NCBI GenBank assembly: GCA_030430975.1
Contig: JAUIKB010000167.1
Coordinates: 1 to 9,036, forward strand
DNA: 9,036 nucleotides
From: Polyangia bacterium
Lineage (GTDB): Bacteria > Myxococcota_A > Polyangia > Polyangiales > Polyangiaceae
Direction of reading: 5' to 3'
Positions 6,166 through 9,036 of the stretch are shown here, one piece after another (position 1 is the stretch's first letter; every line of letters starts with the position of its first letter). Made by a program: the position numbers and the translations under genes. The notes under the pieces were generated by a model. The model ran no database searches, was not told the DNA's origin, and was given only the letters and a program-made list of their open reading frames with translations.

Positions 6166-6459
6166 ATGCTAGCCGACCATATGGCCGATGACGTCTTCGC
6201 GAAGGTTCGAGACCACCTGCTGCGCCGGTTCAACGGACAGTTGCCGCTCTGCCCGGCGTGCCGACTCAGCACGTGGGAGTTCGCAGGGTTGACCGGCGCG
6301 GCGAATTTTAACCTCGCCGAAGGCCGCATCGGGAACGTCACGACACCGTTGGCCACACTCGTCTGCAAGAATTGCTTCTACGTGATGAACTTCGCGTGGA
6401 AACCGATCGAGCTGGGGCTCACTTCGCTGTCGGCGCCGCCACCCGGACCCGGTCAGTAG
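6166..6459 (+). CDS. Small zinc-ribbon protein of unknown function
   Basis: The protein is 97 aa from ATG 6166, with GGGAG about ten bases upstream. ATG 6181 is a close alternative, and the frame also opens at 6106, inside the divergent gene's upstream region. Two CxxC knuckles, LCPACR (C29, C32) and VCKNCF (C67, C70), are 34 residues apart. This is the layout of a zinc ribbon, with Trp37 after the first knuckle and aromatic residues after the second (FYVMNFAWKP). An N-terminal helix (DDVFAKVRDHLLRRF) precedes it and a Pro-rich tail (SAPPPGPGQ) closes it. There is no signal peptide or membrane segment, so it is probably cytoplasmic, possibly an accessory or nucleic-acid/protein-binding module. 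It diverges from the cNMP operon; the shared upstream region is short (~75 bases), so regulation may be joint. Confidence 0.75.
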   Translation: MLADHMADDVFAKVRDHLLRRFNGQLPLCPACRLSTWEFAGLTGAANFNLAEGRIGNVTTPLATLVCKNCFYVMNFAWKPIELGLTSLSAPPPGPGQ

Positions 6460-6508
6460 CCGGCCATCGAATTGGCTGAGACAGCCGCCCTATGCTAAGC
6501 ACGGCGCC

Positions 6509-7195
6509 GTGATCAAGAACCCACAGCAGCCAAGTCTACGCGTGTCCAGACACCTGAGTCGGCGCACGCTACTCACGTCTTCGACGGTCGCCGGCGCGGC
6601 CGCGCTTGCCAGCACCGGATGCTGGGGCGGCTTCAATCTGACCGGCGTCCTGTATAACTTCAACGACGGCGTCAGCAGCAGCAAGTGGGTCAAGTGGCTG
6701 GTCTTCTTGGTACTGATCATCATACCGGTGTACGGCATCACGATCTTCTTGGACGCGATCATCTTCAATACGATCGAGTTCTATACCGGGAGCAATCCCG
6801 TCAATAAGAGCGAACTGGGCGATGGGCGCAGCGTCGTTGCGCGACGCACCAACGATCCGCTGGTGACGCGACTCGAGCACTACGAGGACGGTGAGCTACA
6901 GCGGGTGATGTACACCGACCGCTCGGACTCCGAGCTCCGCCTGCTCGACCAGGACCGTCAGCTAGTGCTGCGTGTTCGGCAGAGTGGCGACGTCGTCCAG
7001 CTGCTCGATGCCGACGGGTCCGTTCTGATGGAGCTCGACGGCGCCGAGCGTCGCGCCTTGCACGAGCAGCTGAAGCAGGGGAAGACCCCGTCTCATGCCG
7101 CTACGGTGGCGCTGTCTCGAGGCCGGAAGCTAGCGAAGTTGAGGGCCGTGTCGAAGTTGACATCGGTCGCTGCGCTGCGCTCCCGCACTCTGTAG
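6509..7195 (+). CDS. DUF3332-family lipoprotein with Tat-like signal and extended C-terminus
   Basis: The protein is 228 aa from GTG 6509; GTG 6542 is an alternative. The leader contains SRRTLLTSS, a twin-arginine-like motif (R18, R19), and ends LASTGC, with Cys38 as a lipobox cysteine; export as a Tat-dependent lipoprotein is inferred. Residues 38-97 match my memory of DUF3332 proteins: CWGGFNLTGVLYNFN, then WVKWLVFLVLIIIPVYGI, then LDAIIFNTIEFYTGSNP. This includes the characteristic PVYG, a D followed by IFNxIEF, and TGSNP. The hydrophobic stretch 60-86 may form a membrane hairpin. Residues ~105-190 are a charged, strand-rich region (e.g. LRLLDQDRQLVLRVRQSG and VVQLLDADGSVLMELDG) with two similar halves, and the tail is basic. 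DUF3332 has no established function. Confidence 0.8.
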   Translation: MIKNPQQPSLRVSRHLSRRTLLTSSTVAGAAALASTGCWGGFNLTGVLYNFNDGVSSSKWVKWLVFLVLIIIPVYGITIFLDAIIFNTIEFYTGSNPVNKSELGDGRSVVARRTNDPLVTRLEHYEDGELQRVMYTDRSDSELRLLDQDRQLVLRVRQSGDVVQLLDADGSVLMELDGAERRALHEQLKQGKTPSHAATVALSRGRKLAKLRAVSKLTSVAALRSRTL

Positions 7196-7216
7196 GCGCG
7201 GACGCTTACGCGGCGA

Positions 7217-7246
7217 TTGACCGGCTCAGCACCGGGTTGATACGCT
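7217..7246 (+). promoter_or_regulatory. Possible promoter ahead of the aminotransferase gene
   Basis: TTGACC (7217-7222) is five of six to the -35 consensus. It is followed after 18 bases by TACGCT (7241-7246), a weaker -10 match. It sits just before the TTG start at 7256. Short motifs of this quality occur by chance, so this is tentative. Confidence 0.25.
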
Positions 7247-7255
7247 TGCGCTGAG

Positions 7256-8416
7256 TTGGGGAGTCCAGTCGTAGCAGGTCAACGCGTTCCTCTCTTTGAC
7301 ATGCAGGGGCTCCACGCATCGCTTGCGGGGTCGCTCAAGGCGGCCGTCAATGCGGTGATCGACGACGGCGCGTTTTGCGGCGGACCGCACGTCCAGCGGT
7401 TCGAAGCGGAGTTCGCCGAGTTCGTCGGGGCGCGCTACGCGGTCGGCGTTCAGTCCGGCACCGCAGCGCTGATGGCTGCGTTGCATGCCGCGGGTGTCGG
7501 TCCTGGAGACCAAGTTATCGCACCCACGAACACGTTTGTCGCCACCGTCGGTGCGATCCAAGCGGTGGGCGCAACGCCGGTGCTGTGCGATGTCGACCCT
7601 CACACGCTGCTGATGACACACGCCACAGCGGTCGCCCACGTCCGCCCGCAGACCAAGGCGATCGTGCCTGTTCACCTCTATGGCCAGCTAGCGGAACTCA
7701 ACGGACTGCGCGCGTTGGCGCGTGAGCACATGCTCGTGCTGGTAGAAGACGCGGCCCAAGCGCACGGCGCGACAGACGGCGCGCGCAGCGCGGGGACATT
7801 CGGTTCCGCGGGCTGCTTCAGTTTCTATCCGGGCAAGAACCTTGGCGCGTTGGGCGAGGCCGGTGCGCTCGTAACCGATTCGTCCGAGCTGGCAGAGGCC
7901 GCGCGCAAGTACCGCAATCACGGCGGCACCGTCCGTTACGAGCACGATACCTTCGGCCTCAACTTTCGCATGGCGGGTTTCCAGGGCGCCGCGCTGAGCG
8001 TCAAACTGAAGCTGCTGGAGAGTTGGAACGCGCGCCGACGCGAGGTCGCGGCCCGTTACCGGAACGCATTCGCGGAACTGCCCGGCCTGCGATGTGTCGC
8101 CCTAGGTGAAACGGCGCGCCGCGAGCCTCGCGCCCACGTCTATCATCAATTCGTGGTCAGGGTGTCGGCGCGCGAGGAGTTTCGGAGCCGGCTGTCCGAA
8201 CGCGGCATCGACACCGGTATCCACTATCCGACGCCGGTGCATCTCATGCCAGCGTACCGGCACCTGAAGCAGCCCGAGGGGCGGCTTCCGAACGCCGAAC
8301 AGGCTGCGAAAGAGGTCGTGAGCCTGCCCATGTTCCCGACGTTGAGCGACGCGCAGGTGGAGCGGGTCGTCGAAGCGGTGAGTGCTGTTGCGAAGGAACT
8401 CGATGGCGGTGAGTGA
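7256..8416 (+). CDS. DegT/DnrJ/EryC1/StrS-family PLP-dependent sugar aminotransferase
   Basis: The protein is 386 aa, typical for the family. It is expected to transfer an amino group from glutamate to a keto-sugar nucleotide. The family opening VPLFDMQGLH requires a start before ATG 7301. A stop at 7238 leaves TTG 7256 as the only conventional start codon in the frame, so TTG is accepted despite a weak ribosome site. Key features are SGTAAL (S67-T69, PLP phosphate), VEDAAQAHGA (D165 pairs with the pyridine nitrogen; Q168, H170) and SFYPGKNLGALGEAG with Schiff-base Lys194. The C-terminal HYPTPVHLMPAYRHL and SLPMFPTL phrases are also usual. The SFYPGKNLGALG wording is like 3-aminotransferases of the FdtB/QdtB and WlbC type, so a 3-amino sugar is likely, though the exact sugar is unknown. 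Its end overlaps the next gene by 14 bases, indicating one operon. Confidence 0.92.
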   Translation: MGSPVVAGQRVPLFDMQGLHASLAGSLKAAVNAVIDDGAFCGGPHVQRFEAEFAEFVGARYAVGVQSGTAALMAALHAAGVGPGDQVIAPTNTFVATVGAIQAVGATPVLCDVDPHTLLMTHATAVAHVRPQTKAIVPVHLYGQLAELNGLRALAREHMLVLVEDAAQAHGATDGARSAGTFGSAGCFSFYPGKNLGALGEAGALVTDSSELAEAARKYRNHGGTVRYEHDTFGLNFRMAGFQGAALSVKLKLLESWNARRREVAARYRNAFAELPGLRCVALGETARREPRAHVYHQFVVRVSAREEFRSRLSERGIDTGIHYPTPVHLMPAYRHLKQPEGRLPNAEQAAKEVVSLPMFPTLSDAQVERVVEAVSAVAKELDGGE

Positions 8417-9036
8417 AACGGTTCGCGTCGGTGTGGTCGGCTTTGGATACTGGGGGCCCAAGCTGCTGCGCAACTTTCGCAGCGCTGCGTCCACCCAGGC
8501 AGGAGGCATCTGTGAAGTGGACGAGCAGCGGCTCGAGCTGGCGCGCTCCCAACATCCCGATCTCCAAGTCGTTTCGAACTATGGCGAGTTGCTCAGTGGT
8601 GACATCGACGCGGTCGCGATCGCCACTCCGGTTCACGCCCACTTCGATCTCGCAAAGCGCGCGCTGGAGGCCGGCAAGCACGTATTCGTCGAGAAGCCGC
8701 TGACGAGGAGCTCGCAGCAGGCCGTCGAACTGATCGAGTTGGCGGCGTCTCGAGGTCTCCGACTGATGGTCGACCACACGTTTCTCTATACACCGGCCGT
8801 CGAACGGCTGAGGCGCATCGTCCAGACAGGCGATCTCGGTCGCTTGCTGTACTACGATTCGATCCGCATCAACCTCGGCTTGTTCCAACCAGACGTCGAT
8901 GTCGTGTGGGATCTGGCTCCGCACGATTTTTCCATATTGGACTACGTGCTCGGCGGGCAGCCGGAACAGGTTTCGGCGGTCGGCGCGTCACACACCCCGA
9001 CCGGCCGCTCTGACGTTGCGTACGTGACGGTGCACT
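8403..9036 (+). CDS. Gfo/Idh/MocA-family NAD(P)-dependent oxidoreductase (partial at right edge)
   Basis: The frame is open from ATG 8403 to the end of the window with no stop, giving 211 residues of a family that usually runs to ~330-400. The start overlaps the aminotransferase by 14 bases. The N-terminal Rossmann fold is clear: VRVGVVGFGYWGPKLLRNF (GxGxxG at 13-18), then DAVAIATPVHAHFDLAKRAL and GKHVFVEKPLT, with conserved Lys98 of the EKP motif. The substrate domain begins MVDHTFLYTPAVERL and continues to DVVWDLAPHDFSILDYVLGG, where H174 is in the position of the catalytic His. These enzymes oxidise or reduce nucleotide sugars or cyclitols. Beside a DegT aminotransferase the likely job is making the 3-keto sugar that is then aminated, as in the Wlb/Wbp pathway. 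The C-terminal half is not visible, so substrate cannot be judged further. Confidence 0.92.
   Translation, partial: MAVSETVRVGVVGFGYWGPKLLRNFRSAASTQAGGICEVDEQRLELARSQHPDLQVVSNYGELLSGDIDAVAIATPVHAHFDLAKRALEAGKHVFVEKPLTRSSQQAVELIELAASRGLRLMVDHTFLYTPAVERLRRIVQTGDLGRLLYYDSIRINLGLFQPDVDVVWDLAPHDFSILDYVLGGQPEQVSAVGASHTPTGRSDVAYVTVH

Noticed and set aside
6474..6486. Small hairpin GGCTG-AGA-CAGCC after the zinc-ribbon gene
   Set aside because: The stem is only five base pairs and no T-tract follows; it is too weak to call a terminator.

Overview
The window is GC-rich throughout and densely coded on both strands. Several traits suggest a myxobacterium-like member of the Myxococcota (Polyangia-type), or an uncultured relative. 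These are a string of predicted lipoproteins (five between about 0.4 and 7.2 kb), one with a long Gly/Thr/Pro low-complexity linker, plus a PP2C phosphatase, a DUF3332 protein and frequent GTG/TTG starts. This placement is inferred from style and family content; no phylogenetic marker gene is present.

Layout. Positions 2-277 are the 3' end of a gene that enters from the left and looks like the end of a repeat or beta-propeller protein. Positions 387-1601 encode a secreted lipoprotein with a Cys-rich segment, seven tandem GGTGPT units and a C-terminal domain carrying an HExxH zinc-protease motif. Positions 1664-2629 encode a complete PP2C-type Ser/Thr phosphatase. It is followed after 16 bases by a lipoprotein whose sequence looks like an alpha/alpha-toroid (2646-3947). 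A small lipoprotein with an anti-sigma-factor-like beta domain (4101-4520) has the only really strong Shine-Dalgarno in the window, and a perfect 12-bp palindrome overlaps it.

The minus strand then carries a tight three-gene operon, read from about 6.1 kb back to 4.5 kb: a stand-alone cyclic-nucleotide-binding-domain protein, a calcineurin-like (LpxH-like) metallophosphoesterase and a small Cys-containing lipoprotein. Each junction is a 4-base stop/start overlap. The last gene of this operon converges on the 4101-4520 lipoprotein with only 4 bases between the stop codons. A small zinc-ribbon protein (6166-6459) diverges from the operon and is followed by a DUF3332 lipoprotein (6509-7195) with a Tat-like signal.

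The right end (7256 to the edge) begins a nucleotide-sugar locus. A DegT/StrS-family PLP aminotransferase overlaps a Gfo/Idh/MocA oxidoreductase that runs off the window. This pair is typical of amino-sugar synthesis for surface polysaccharides.

The most unusual items are the cyclic-nucleotide-sensor/phosphoesterase/lipoprotein operon and the HExxH lipoprotein. Neither is proven to be a new system. The rest looks like ordinary chromosomal background: there is no sign of mobile elements, CRISPR, tRNA or rRNA.
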